From Brevundimonas vesicularis (lineage in GTDB: Bacteria; Pseudomonadota; Alphaproteobacteria; Caulobacterales; Caulobacteraceae): a stretch of 64,000 nucleotides of DNA. Each line of letters begins with the position of its first letter. Within the stretch, counting starts at the first letter, position 1. Where the stretch lies: the NCBI RefSeq assembly GCF_027105095.1, contig NZ_CP114278.1:620001-684000 (forward strand), written 5' to 3'. The notes below the pieces were generated by a model, which did not search any database, was not told the DNA's origin, and worked only from the letters and a program-made list of their open reading frames with translations. The translations under genes were made by a program, and so were the position numbers. This document shows, piece after piece, positions 26,657 through 34,857 of this stretch.

Positions 26657-28312
26657 TTGTCCAGCCGCCCCCGGCATACATCCGGTCTGATCCGCCGACT
26701 GGCGGGACTGGCCTTCGAGCTGACGCCTCAGATCTTTGCTGTGCTGGCCTTCGGCGCAGGCGCGCTGATGCTGGCCTCTGCCGTGACGCCCGAGTTCGAC
26801 GGTCGACTGCGTCAGCTGACCGGCGTGGTGTCCCCGATCCTGATCGACCTGTCGCACTTCGTCGGCAGCATCGCCGGTTTCCTTCTTCTGCTGTTGTCGG
26901 CCGGTCTGTGGCGGCGTCGGCGCGGCGCCTATTGGGCGGCCCTGCTGGTCCTGGCGGCCGGGGCGGTGTTTTCGGTGCTGAAGGGTTTGGACTGGCAGCA
27001 GGCGACGGATCTGCTGGTCGTCGCCGCCCTGCTGGCGCCGTGCCGCACGGCTTTCAACCGGCGCTCGCGGCTCAGCGAGCCGCTGCGGCCCAGCTGGCTG
27101 TTGCTGCTGACGGCGGTCGTGGCGGCCATGCTGTGGCTGGGCTTCTTCGCCTATCGCGACGTGGCCTACAATGACGAGCTGTGGTGGCGCTTCCTCAGCG
27201 ATCGTCAGGCGTCGGGTTTCCTGCGGGCCGGGCTGGTTCTGGCGATCCTGACGCTGGTGGTGGCCGGCCGCTCGCTGTTGAGTTCGCCGGGCGCCCACAG
27301 TCATGGTCCGGCCAGCAAGGCTGACATCGATCGCGCGCTCCAGGCGTTGCAGGCGGCGAATAGGGCGACACCAGAGGCCTGGCTTGCCATGCTGGGCGAC
27401 AAGGCGCTGATGTTCAGCCCATCGGGTTCCAGCTTCCTGGCCTATCGCGTGCGAGGCCGGCGCTGGATCGCCATGGGCGAACCGGCAGGGCTGAAGAGCG
27501 AGCGGCTGGAGCTGCTGTGGTCCTTCACCGAGATGGCCGACAGCTATGGCGGGGCGGCGGTCTTCTATTCGGTCAGCGAGGAGGTGCTGGGTGATCTGGC
27601 GACCATGGGGCTGGCGGTGCGAAAGGTCGGCGAGACGGCCGTGATCGACGCCCACCGGTTTTCTTTGGAGGGCAAGGGCAAGCAGAATCTGCGCACGGCC
27701 ATCAATCGCGCCGAGCGTGAAGGCTCCTTGTTCGAGGTTCTACCGCCCGGTTCGGCCGCAGCGATCGCGGACGAACTGCGCGAGATTTCGGACGCCTGGC
27801 TCGCCATGCACGAGGGGTCGGAGAAATCCTTCTCCCTGGGGCGCTTCGACGTCGACTATCTGGACCTGACGCCGCTGGCGGTGGTCAAGGAGGGCGGCCG
27901 CATCGTCGCCTTCGCCAATCTGCTGACCTCGCCGGACGAAGCGGCGGTGGATCTGATGCGCCATCGGCCGGACGCGCCGCATGGGGTGATGGACTATCTG
28001 TTCATTCGCTGCGCCCAGTGGGCCAAGGCCGAGGGCTTGGCCAGCTTCGACCTGGGCATGGCGCCGCTGGCTGGGCTGGAGGATCGTCGCATCGCGCCGG
28101 TCTTCGCTCGCGTCGGCGCCCTGGTGTTCGAGGAGGGCGGGGCGCTCTATGGCTTCCAGGGTCTGCGCAGCTACAAGGCCAAGTTCGGCCCGGACTGGCG
28201 CTCGCGCTTCATCGCCGCGCCGGTTTCGACGCCGCTGCCGCTGGCCCTGCTGGACGTCGCTCTGCTGACCAGCGGCGGCTGGCTGGGAATGCTGGGGCTG
28301 AAGAAGGCCTAG
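26657..28312 (+). CDS. MprF-like phosphatidylglycerol lysyltransferase-domain protein (DUF2156)
   Basis: 551 residues from a TTG start with GAGAGG seven bases upstream. The N-terminal half (about 1-210) has roughly six membrane helices; the C-terminal half (about 225-540) is the LPG-synthase catalytic domain with GDKALMFSPSGSSFLAYRVRG, FSLEGKGKQNLRTAINRAEREG, and GVMDYLFIRCAQWAKAEGLASFDLGMAPLAG. It would transfer an amino acid from charged tRNA to phosphatidylglycerol and so lower surface charge. Full-length MprF has about 14 helices and 840 residues, so this is the shorter type without the complete flippase part. Its stop shares CTAG with the convergent hemW. Confidence 0.85.
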   Translation: MSSRPRHTSGLIRRLAGLAFELTPQIFAVLAFGAGALMLASAVTPEFDGRLRQLTGVVSPILIDLSHFVGSIAGFLLLLLSAGLWRRRRGAYWAALLVLAAGAVFSVLKGLDWQQATDLLVVAALLAPCRTAFNRRSRLSEPLRPSWLLLLTAVVAAMLWLGFFAYRDVAYNDELWWRFLSDRQASGFLRAGLVLAILTLVVAGRSLLSSPGAHSHGPASKADIDRALQALQAANRATPEAWLAMLGDKALMFSPSGSSFLAYRVRGRRWIAMGEPAGLKSERLELLWSFTEMADSYGGAAVFYSVSEEVLGDLATMGLAVRKVGETAVIDAHRFSLEGKGKQNLRTAINRAEREGSLFEVLPPGSAAAIADELREISDAWLAMHEGSEKSFSLGRFDVDYLDLTPLAVVKEGGRIVAFANLLTSPDEAAVDLMRHRPDAPHGVMDYLFIRCAQWAKAEGLASFDLGMAPLAGLEDRRIAPVFARVGALVFEEGGALYGFQGLRSYKAKFGPDWRSRFIAAPVSTPLPLALLDVALLTSGGWLGMLGLKKA

Positions 28313-29469
28313 GTCAGCAGCGCCTTCAGCACGCCGTCCAGCACCGGGCGGCCGCGCTCGGTGGCGATCAGTCGCTCGGCCTTCAGCATCAGGAATCCGT
28401 CGGCGATCAGGTCCGCGACCGGCGCGCCTTCAGGCGACAGGCCGCGCGCTGACAGCAGGGCGACAGGCGCGCCTTCGGTGGTGCGCAAGGCCAGAAGCAA
28501 ACGTTCTTCGGCGGCGTCGACTGGGGTCTGGGCGTCGCGCTCGGACCAAGGCGTGAGGCCCGAGACGCCCGCCACATAGTCGGCGATGCGGCGGTGGGCG
28601 ACGGTCGCGGTCCTGACGCCGTCCAGCGTCAGCCGGCCATGGGCGCCGGGGCCGACACCCAGATAGTCGCCGCCGCGCCAGACATGCAGATTGTGCGACG
28701 ACCGGGCGGCGGGACCGCGCGCATGGTTGGACACCTCATAGGCTTCGAAGCCGGCGGCCGAGAGGACATCCTGGGTGGTTTCGTAGAGGGATGCGGCCCG
28801 GTCCTCGTCCGGCGGGGTCAGGGTTCCGCGTGCGAAGGCCCGACCAAAGGCGGTCGTCGGCTCTATGGTCAGCTGATAGGGCGAGACGTGTTCGAACCCG
28901 AGCGCCAGCGCCGCCGTCAATTCGGCGGCCCAATCTTCAGGCCTCTGGTCCGGGCGGGCGTAGATCAGGTCGATGGACAGGCGGTCGAAGGCGCGGCGGG
29001 CCAGATCGACCGCGCGCAGGGCCTCGGCCGCCGAATGCTCGCGACCCAGAAAACGCAGGGCGGCGTCGTCCAGCGCCTGAACCCCCATCGACAAGCGGTT
29101 GATCCCGGCGTCGGCCAGGGCGGCGAACCGGCCGGCCTCGGCGTCCGTGGGATTGGCCTCCAGCGTAATCTCGATGTCGCCGGCGGGCGGGAACAGATCG
29201 CGGGTCGCCGCCACGATGCGCGCGACGGCGTCGGGCGCCATCAGCGACGGCGTGCCGCCGCCGAAGAAGATCGAGGCCAGCCGTCGCGGGCCTGTCAGAT
29301 TCCTCTGGGCACGCAGATCGGCCAGGATCGCCTCGACCAGCCCGGCCTGTTCCTCGGTGCGCCCGCGATCGCGCACGACGTTGAAATCACAGTAGGGGCA
29401 GATGCGCGCGCAATAGGGCCAATGGACGTAGAGGCCGACGTCCGATCCCGGATCAAGCGGATCAGTCAA
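28309..29469 (-). CDS. hemW: Radical SAM protein HemW (heme chaperone, CPO-III-like)
   Basis: 386 residues. The radical SAM cluster motif CARICPYCDFNV sits near residue 20, followed by the SAM-binding FFGGGTPSLM near 68, SMGVQALDD and SNHARGPAARSSHNLHVWRGGDYLGVGPGAH, which marks the HemN/HemW group. The extra start cysteine (WPYCARICPYC) and the short C-terminal domain favour HemW, which hands heme to apoproteins, over true HemN. It overlaps rdgB upstream by eight bases, a common pairing, so the two are probably one operon. Confidence 0.93.
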   Translation of the reverse strand: MTDPLDPGSDVGLYVHWPYCARICPYCDFNVVRDRGRTEEQAGLVEAILADLRAQRNLTGPRRLASIFFGGGTPSLMAPDAVARIVAATRDLFPPAGDIEITLEANPTDAEAGRFAALADAGINRLSMGVQALDDAALRFLGREHSAAEALRAVDLARRAFDRLSIDLIYARPDQRPEDWAAELTAALALGFEHVSPYQLTIEPTTAFGRAFARGTLTPPDEDRAASLYETTQDVLSAAGFEAYEVSNHARGPAARSSHNLHVWRGGDYLGVGPGAHGRLTLDGVRTATVAHRRIADYVAGVSGLTPWSERDAQTPVDAAEERLLLALRTTEGAPVALLSARGLSPEGAPVADLIADGFLMLKAERLIATERGRPVLDGVLKALLT

Positions 29470-30064
29470 TCAGGGCGGCTCTCAGCTTGGCGAAGGCGAC
29501 GGTGCGGTGGCTGATGGCGTCCTTGGCCGCCGGCTCCATCTCGCCGAAGGTCCGGTCGCCGCCAGTCGGAATGAAGAGCGGGTCGTAACCGAATCCGCGA
29601 TCCCCGCGTGGGGGGAAGGTCAGCTGGCCGTGAACCTCGCCCTGGACCACGACGCAGGGGCCGTCCGGCCAGGCGACCGCCAGGGCCGAGGTGAACCAGG
29701 CGGTTCGGTCCGTCGCGCCGATCTCTTCCAGCCGCTCCTCGACCTTCTTCATGGCGACGGCGAAATCCTTGCCCGGCCCGGCCCAGCGCGCAGAGAAGAT
29801 GCCCGGCGCGCCATCCAGCGCCGCGACCGACAGGCCGGAATCGTCGGCCAGCGAAACCTCGCCCGACAGTTCCGCCGCGTGGCGCGCCTTCAGCATGGCG
29901 TTGCCGGTGAAGGTGCTCTCCGTTTCGTCGGGTTCGGGCAGTTTCAGTTGGCCTGCGGTGACGAGTTCGTAATTTCCGCCCAGCAGCGCCGAGATTTCAG
30001 GAATCTTGCCGGCGTTGTGCGTCGCCACGACGATCCGCATCCCTTTGATAATCTTGAGATTCAT
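29462..30064 (-). CDS. rdgB: Non-canonical purine NTP pyrophosphatase (ITPase/XTPase)
   Basis: 200 residues. The HAM1/RdgB family start MRIVVATHNAGKIPEI is followed by ADDSGLSVAALDGAPGIFSARW (about 70-95), GFGYDPLFIPTGGDRTFGEM (about 155) and the ending SHRTVAFAKLRAAL. It removes ITP and XTP from the nucleotide pool. The start at 30064 (MNLKIIKGMR) has AGGAA 12 bases upstream; the family-typical ATG at 30040 has AAAGGG directly against it, so I keep the longer form. A perfect palindrome lies about 40 bases upstream. Confidence 0.93.
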   Translation of the reverse strand: MNLKIIKGMRIVVATHNAGKIPEISALLGGNYELVTAGQLKLPEPDETESTFTGNAMLKARHAAELSGEVSLADDSGLSVAALDGAPGIFSARWAGPGKDFAVAMKKVEERLEEIGATDRTAWFTSALAVAWPDGPCVVVQGEVHGQLTFPPRGDRGFGYDPLFIPTGGDRTFGEMEPAAKDAISHRTVAFAKLRAALID

Positions 30065-30104
30065 CGTCGATCACGTTCCTGAAACAGTCTATTGCCAAAG
30101 TTTA

Positions 30105-30121
30105 ATATCGTTAAACGATAT
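30105..30121. promoter_or_regulatory. Perfect 8-bp palindrome ATATCGTT-A-AACGATAT, candidate operator
   Basis: A 17-base perfect inverted repeat in an A/T-rich stretch between rdgB (divergent, about 40 bases) and the 38-residue small gene (about 150 bases). Its base composition stands out from the GC-rich surroundings. The binding protein is unknown; PadR-type and small HTH regulators use similar ATATCG...CGATAT sites, and an HTH gene lies 1 kb downstream. Confidence 0.5.
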
Positions 30122-30271
30122 GTAACGTGCCTTTTTCGTCCGCACGGCCTATCTATTGATCGTCCGGAACGAGGTCGCAGCGTTCAGGACTTCCGGAAAA
30201 CCGGGAACGATCATGCGGCTAACAAATCCAAACGGCGATAATCGCCTAAACAAGAAAGACGGAGAACCACA

Positions 30272-30388
30272 ATGCATACGATGAACACCTCGATGTGGCT
30301 CGACAAGGTCGGCGCTGCTTTTGTCAGCACCGTTCTGATCGCCGCCCTGCCCACCGCCCTGGTCGTCACCCTGTTCCAAGCCCTTTGA
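30272..30388 (+). CDS. 38-residue single-helix membrane peptide
   Basis: A short gene with a textbook ribosome site: GGAGA eight bases before the ATG. The peptide starts MHTMNTSMWLDKVGAAF and continues as one hydrophobic helix rich in Val, Leu and Ala (about residues 13-35), ending LFQAL. It is on the same strand as the DUF2975/HTH pair, about 130 bases before it. Function unknown; size and helix suggest a membrane-embedded small protein or regulator peptide. Confidence 0.55.
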   Translation: MHTMNTSMWLDKVGAAFVSTVLIAALPTALVVTLFQAL

Positions 30389-30517
30389 TCCCTCTCTTTT
30401 CGATCACTGGAGCTTTGACGACCTGCATGAAGACCGCGATGTATAGCGCCGCGCGCGGGTTCGCCGGACCCCGCGTGGCCATCGCCCCGCCTTCCCCGGC
30501 TTGAGATCACAAAGACC

Positions 30518-31123
30518 ATGCGCCTGCCCCTGCCGCCAAATCTGCTGAAGCGAGGCGAGGCAAGTGTTCCGAGCTGGCTGGGCGCGCCGATCAAGGCGCT
30601 CGGCCCAGGTTCGGTGTCCAGCGTGCTGAAGGTGGTGCTGGACGTCGCCTATATCCTTCTCTGGCTGATAACCGGTGTCCTGCTGCTGCTGGTCATCGCC
30701 GCGATCTTCATTCCCCTGGACAATGTGAACATCACCGTCAGCGGGGATTCCGGCGGCAAGCAACTGCCGCTGACGCGCACCCTGCTGCTGTTCGGTTTGG
30801 GCGCCGCGACCGCCTACTTCGGCGGGTTCATGCTGATCCTGCGCAGCCTGCGCCGCATCATCCGCACCCTGACCATGGGCGACCCCTTCCAGCCCGATAA
30901 CGTGCGCCGTCTGCGCCAGATCGGCCTGACCCTGGCGGTCGTGACCGGCGGCGTCTGGGTGGCCCAAGGCTTCGTCGCCAAGCGTCTGGCGCCCGGCGTG
31001 ATGGACCCGCAGGGCTTCGGCGAACTGCTGACCCCCATCTTTTCCGTGCTCATCGTCTTCGTGCTGGCGGAGGTGTTCCGCGAGGGCGCGCGCCTGCGTC
31101 GCGAATCCGAACTGACGATCTGA
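30518..31123 (+). CDS. DUF2975-domain membrane protein
   Basis: 201 residues with about four membrane helices (about 38-65, 88-110, 135-155, 165-190). The part LRSLRRIIRTLTMGDPFQPDNVRRLRQIG between helices two and three is the diagnostic DUF2975 loop. The gene is followed 24 bases later by a small HTH gene, the standard partner of DUF2975 proteins, which suggests a membrane-coupled regulatory pair. No biochemical role is established that I can state. Confidence 0.85.
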   Translation: MRLPLPPNLLKRGEASVPSWLGAPIKALGPGSVSSVLKVVLDVAYILLWLITGVLLLLVIAAIFIPLDNVNITVSGDSGGKQLPLTRTLLLFGLGAATAYFGGFMLILRSLRRIIRTLTMGDPFQPDNVRRLRQIGLTLAVVTGGVWVAQGFVAKRLAPGVMDPQGFGELLTPIFSVLIVFVLAEVFREGARLRRESELTI

Positions 31124-31147
31124 GCCGTTTCGAAGTAGGAGTTCCGC

Positions 31148-31387
31148 ATGGCCATCCGCGTCCAGCTCGACCGCGTCCTCGTGGAACGCCGCATGTCGTT
31201 GACCGAACTCGCCGACCGGGTCGGGGTGACGGTGGCGAACCTGTCGATCCTGAAGACGGGCAAGGCCCGCGCGGTTCGGTTCTCCACCCTGGACGCCCTG
31301 TGCCGCGAGCTGGACTGCCAGCCCGGTGACTTGCTGGCGCATGAGCCCGGCCCAGGCGACACCATCGAGGACGACGGCGAGGCATGA
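31148..31387 (+). CDS. Small Cro/C1-type HTH regulator (YozG-like)
   Basis: 79 residues, almost all helix-turn-helix: LDRVLVERRMSLTELADRVGVTVANLSILKTGKARAVRFSTLDALCRELDCQPGDLLAHEP. This is the short XRE type that pairs with DUF2975 genes. TAGGAG lies seven bases before the ATG. Its stop overlaps the next start (ATGA), so the Smr-domain gene is translated from the same message. Target unknown; the palindrome at 30105 is a candidate. Confidence 0.87.
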   Translation: MAIRVQLDRVLVERRMSLTELADRVGVTVANLSILKTGKARAVRFSTLDALCRELDCQPGDLLAHEPGPGDTIEDDGEA

Positions 31388-31966
31388 GGCGAAAGGGCCC
31401 GAGCCGTGATGAGAACGGACTGACGCCCGAAGACCGTCGCATCTGGACCCGTGTGGCCGGATCGGTCGTGACGCCGAGGACGCGCAAGGCCGCCCGCGTC
31501 ACGCCCGGCGCCGAAACTCCGCCCGAGATCGTAGTGACGCCGATCGAGCGCCCGCGCCTCCTGATCAAGGCGTCTCCCAAACGCACCGCTCTCGCGCCGC
31601 CGGCGGAAAAAGCGACCCTCGCCGAACAAGCCCAAGCCCGCGCCCGAGGATCTGGAGCCGCGCCGCAAGCAGCGGCTGTCGCGCGAGCGCGACCCCATCG
31701 AGGCGCGCATCGACCTGCATGGGTTCGGCCGGTTCGAGGCTGAGGATCAGCTTCGAGGCTTCCTGATATCCTGCCAGTCGCGCGGAATGCGGGCGGTGCT
31801 GGTCATCACCGGTCAGGGTCGGATGGGCGGCGGGGTGATCCGGTCGGCCTTTGCGGAATGGATGCATTCGCCCGCACTGCGCGGCGTGGTGTCGGGCTTC
31901 ACCATCGCCCACCAGAAGCACGGTGGAAACGGCGCCTTCTACGTCACCCTGAAACGCCGGACCTGA
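31384..31966 (+). pseudogene. Smr-domain protein, frameshifted
   Basis: The frame from ATG 31384 gives a family-typical N-terminus (LTPEDRRIWTRVAGSVV) and reads to about ALAPPA, then continues as nonsense to 31743. From about 31607 the +1 frame gives KKRPSPNKPKPAPEDLEP, then RRKQRLSRERDPIEARIDLH and a complete Smr domain: DLHGFGRFEAEDQL, VLVITGQGRMGGG, and HGGNGAFYVTLKRR, stop at 31966. One extra base near GGCGGAAAAAGCG (31601-31613) explains the break. Whole, it would be about 193 residues. Smr domains nick DNA or bind RNA. Sequencing error and recent mutation are both possible. Confidence 0.8.
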
Positions 31967-31976
31967 CGCTCACGAA

Positions 31977-32010
31977 AAAGGCCGGGCCCGCGCTGGCAGA
32001 CCCGGCCTTT
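31977..32010. terminator. Bidirectional terminator between the Smr gene and the TetR gene
   Basis: Stem AAAGGCCGGG / CCCGGCCTTT with a 14-base loop and A and T runs on the two sides. Confidence 0.82.
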
Positions 32011-32032
32011 CGAAAAGCGGCTTTGCTCTGGC

Positions 32033-32674
32033 CTATTTGGCGGCGATGGCGCCGGCCAGGATCACGTCGATCTGCTTGCCCATGTGGTCCGACAGGGCCT
32101 GCGCGTCCCATTCGTCATAGGCGGCGCGGCGATAGTTCGACAGATAGGCGTCCCAGATCAGCTCGACCAGCAGGCGGCTGTCGGCGTCCTTGGACAGTTC
32201 GCCCTTGGCCACCGCATCCTGAAGGATGTTGCTGATGGCGAGCAGCAGATTCTTGGTCGCGGCACGGGCTCGCATTTCGGCGGCCAGGGGCTGGAACCAC
32301 GAGCGCGCCACGATGGCCTGGAACAGGGGCAGTTGATCCAGCGACGAGTGATAGCCCGCGCTCAGCGCGCTGACGAGGCGCTGGCGGACGGGCTCGCCTT
32401 CGGGCGCCGCGGCCTCGACCACCTCGGCCAGACGCGTCATGTCCTCGGTCAGGACCGCTTCGAACAGCTCGGCCTTGTCCTGGAAGTTGGCGAAGACGGC
32501 GCCGGTGGACATGCCCGCGCCCTTGGCGATGTCGCGGATCGTGGCGGGCTCATAGCCGCGCTCGGCGAAGAGCGAGCGGGCGGCGTCCAGAACCTTTTGT
32601 CGCGTGCGGATCTTGGCGGCCTGGCGGCGGTTCAAGCGGGGCTCGACAGCGAGGGAGGCGACGGTATCTGTCAT
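32033..32674 (-). CDS. TetR/AcrR-family transcriptional regulator
   Basis: 213 residues. The N-terminal TetR helix-turn-helix is complete (TRQKVLDAARSLFAERGYEPATIRDIAKGAGMSTGAVFANFQDKAELFEAVL, about 24-75), followed by an all-helical ligand domain. It is upstream of a KefB-type antiporter gene on the same strand but separated by about 190 bases, and no operator palindrome is obvious. Ligand unknown. I saw no neighbour that makes a target certain. Confidence 0.9.
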   Translation of the reverse strand: MTDTVASLAVEPRLNRRQAAKIRTRQKVLDAARSLFAERGYEPATIRDIAKGAGMSTGAVFANFQDKAELFEAVLTEDMTRLAEVVEAAAPEGEPVRQRLVSALSAGYHSSLDQLPLFQAIVARSWFQPLAAEMRARAATKNLLLAISNILQDAVAKGELSKDADSRLLVELIWDAYLSNYRRAAYDEWDAQALSDHMGKQIDVILAGAIAAK

Positions 32675-32865
32675 ATAATCAGGCTTTTACTCTACTTTCG
32701 GTCTCTGGTCGGGGCGGGCCCGGCAGCGACCTCGAATGAATATCTGAGCCCTTGGATCGAACCGAAAGGGCGCTTCTGCTCCGCAGATGCAGTCATGGAG
32801 AGGCGCGCTTGCATCACGGAACCATGACGAAAATGGGTCCGGCGACGGTCTGTAAGGGGCTTCCT

Positions 32866-34701
32866 TTACTCCGCCGCGGGATCAACGCGCGTCGGGCGTA
32901 GCGTGTGGCGCAGCGCGCGGCTGGGGCGATTGCGACGTTCGACCGGGATGGCCGACTGGAAGGCCTTGCGAAACTGATCGCGACGTTCGTGGACCGAGGC
33001 GAGCACCAGCCCCATGGGCACGCCCAAGTCGACCAGGGTGTTTTCGGCGAGCTGCAGACTGGCCTCGGTCGTCTCCGGCACGGCGTCGGTGACGCCCAGT
33101 CCATACAGCCGAATGGCGTGCTGATCGTCACGAGCGCGGGCGATCAGGATCAGGTCGTCGCGCATCGACCGCGCCGTGGTGACGACTTCGTCCACCTTGG
33201 TCGGCGCGTCCATGGTGACGATCAGGGCGCGGGTGGACTGAACGCCGCAGTGCTGGAGCATCTCGCGCCGCCCCGCATCGCCATAGAAGACATCGAATCC
33301 GTCACGACGGCCGGCGGCGACCGCGCCCGCATCGGTGTCCAGGGCGATGAAGGGCTGATCGTGCGCCTTCAGCATTTCCCCGATCAACCGGCCGACGCGG
33401 CCGAAGCCGACGATGATGACAGCGCCGTCGGCCGCCTCCAGCTTTGGAAGCTCGACGGGCTGGCCTGCGGCGGACGACTTGCGCGCCAACTTCTGGCCCA
33501 GCAGGGCGAGCAGGGGGATCGAAAAGATGCTGACGGTCGCCGACAGGGCCACGGTGTTGGTCAGCTGCGGCGGCGCGAGGCCTTCGACCAGGCCGGTTGC
33601 GAAGACCACGAAGGCGAACTCGCCCGCCGGAGCCAGAACGAGCGCCGTCTCCAGCGCCGGGCGGGCGCCCAGGCCCCAGAAACGCGCCAGGCTGAAGATG
33701 ACGCCGGTCTTCACGACCGTCAGGGCCAGGGCCAGGCCGAAGACGCCGACCGGATCGGCGGCGATGGCGTCCAGATCCAGACCCAGCCCGACGCCGACGA
33801 AGAAGACGCCCAGCAGAAGCCCCTTGAACGGTTCGATGGAAACCTCGACCTCGCGCCGGAACTCGGTCTCGGCCAGCAGCACGCCGGCTAGAAGCGCGCC
33901 GATGCTCATCGACAGGCCGCTGGCCTGGGCGGCGAGACCGGCCCCGACCACCACCAGCAGCGAGGCGGCGACGAACAGTTCGCCGCCCTGAGCGGCCTTG
34001 CGCGCCTTGGCCACCGACCGGAACATCGGCCGCAGCACGACCCGCCCCAGCAACACCATCAGACCCAGGCCGATGGCGGCCGGAACCAGGGTGAACAGGG
34101 CGCGCCCAAGGATGGCCGGATCCAGCGCGCCGCCCTGCTGGGCCAGGGCCGCCAGGACGGTGACGGTGATCAGGATCGGGGCCACCGACAAATCCTGGGC
34201 CAGCAGAATGGCGAAGGTGGAACGGCCGACGGTCCCCTTCAGCCGCCCCCGCTCGGCCAGCACAGGCATGACCACGGCCGTTGAGGACAGGGCCAGCCCC
34301 ATGCCCAGCACCACGGCGCTGGCCAGGGTCTGGCCCATCAGCATGAAGCCGCCCGCCAGCACGGCGGTGCAGACGACGACCTGCATCAGGCCCAGGCCGA
34401 ACACGAGACGGCGCATGGCGCGCAGCCGCTCCCACGACAGCTCCAGACCGATCATGAACAACAGGAAGGCGACGCCCAGTTCCGACAACTGCGCCAGCTG
34501 GCCCGGATCGCCGATGGTCAGCCACGACAGCCAGGACAGGCTTTGCGCGAACCGGCCCAGGCCGTCCGGCCCCAGCAAAACGCCCGCAGCGAGGAAGCCC
34601 AGGACGGGGCTGACCTTCAGCCGATTGACCAGGGGCACGATGACGCCGGCGGCCGCCAGAAAGACCACCAGATCCTTATAGTCGCCGCCCTGACCGTGCA
34701 T
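32866..34701 (-). CDS. CPA2-family cation:proton antiporter with TrkA-N domain (KefB/KefC-like)
   Basis: 611 residues. About 12 membrane helices (residues 8-385; VSPVLGFLAAGVLLGP, LGMGLALSSTAVVMPVL) are followed by a cytosolic NAD-binding TrkA-N domain that begins VIIVGFGRVGRLIGEML near 420 and includes YGDAGRREML. K+/H+ exchange in response to stress is the family role. GGAGGGCGG stands right before the ATG at 34701, better than the ATG at 34770. Glutathione gating, typical of E. coli KefB/C, cannot be confirmed; no KefF/KefG partner is nearby. Confidence 0.9.
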   Translation of the reverse strand: MHGQGGDYKDLVVFLAAAGVIVPLVNRLKVSPVLGFLAAGVLLGPDGLGRFAQSLSWLSWLTIGDPGQLAQLSELGVAFLLFMIGLELSWERLRAMRRLVFGLGLMQVVVCTAVLAGGFMLMGQTLASAVVLGMGLALSSTAVVMPVLAERGRLKGTVGRSTFAILLAQDLSVAPILITVTVLAALAQQGGALDPAILGRALFTLVPAAIGLGLMVLLGRVVLRPMFRSVAKARKAAQGGELFVAASLLVVVGAGLAAQASGLSMSIGALLAGVLLAETEFRREVEVSIEPFKGLLLGVFFVGVGLGLDLDAIAADPVGVFGLALALTVVKTGVIFSLARFWGLGARPALETALVLAPAGEFAFVVFATGLVEGLAPPQLTNTVALSATVSIFSIPLLALLGQKLARKSSAAGQPVELPKLEAADGAVIIVGFGRVGRLIGEMLKAHDQPFIALDTDAGAVAAGRRDGFDVFYGDAGRREMLQHCGVQSTRALIVTMDAPTKVDEVVTTARSMRDDLILIARARDDQHAIRLYGLGVTDAVPETTEASLQLAENTLVDLGVPMGLVLASVHERRDQFRKAFQSAIPVERRNRPSRALRHTLRPTRVDPAAE

Positions 34702-34857
34702 CCGCCCTCCTTGCGTCCACGTATCTGACCCTGATCTCGGCGCTGTGGCGAGAGGCCGCATCGGAATCATGAACTTTTTTTAAGGCGACACCCCCCCTCG
34801 CGGGATTAGGGTCCGCGCCGAGCCATCCAAATGCCGGGTGGGAACAGGGACATAGTG

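Noticed and set aside
30427..30504. A 25-residue ORF (MKTAMYSAARGF...) between the small membrane peptide and the DUF2975 gene
   Set aside because: The purine-rich site TGGAGC lies 14 bases from the ATG, and composition gives no support; too weak to list as a gene.
31598..31615. Programmed frameshift at GGCGGAAAAAGCG
   Set aside because: A -1 slip would not reach the Smr frame; a +1 change is needed, and the run has five A, not the six of A AAA AAG.
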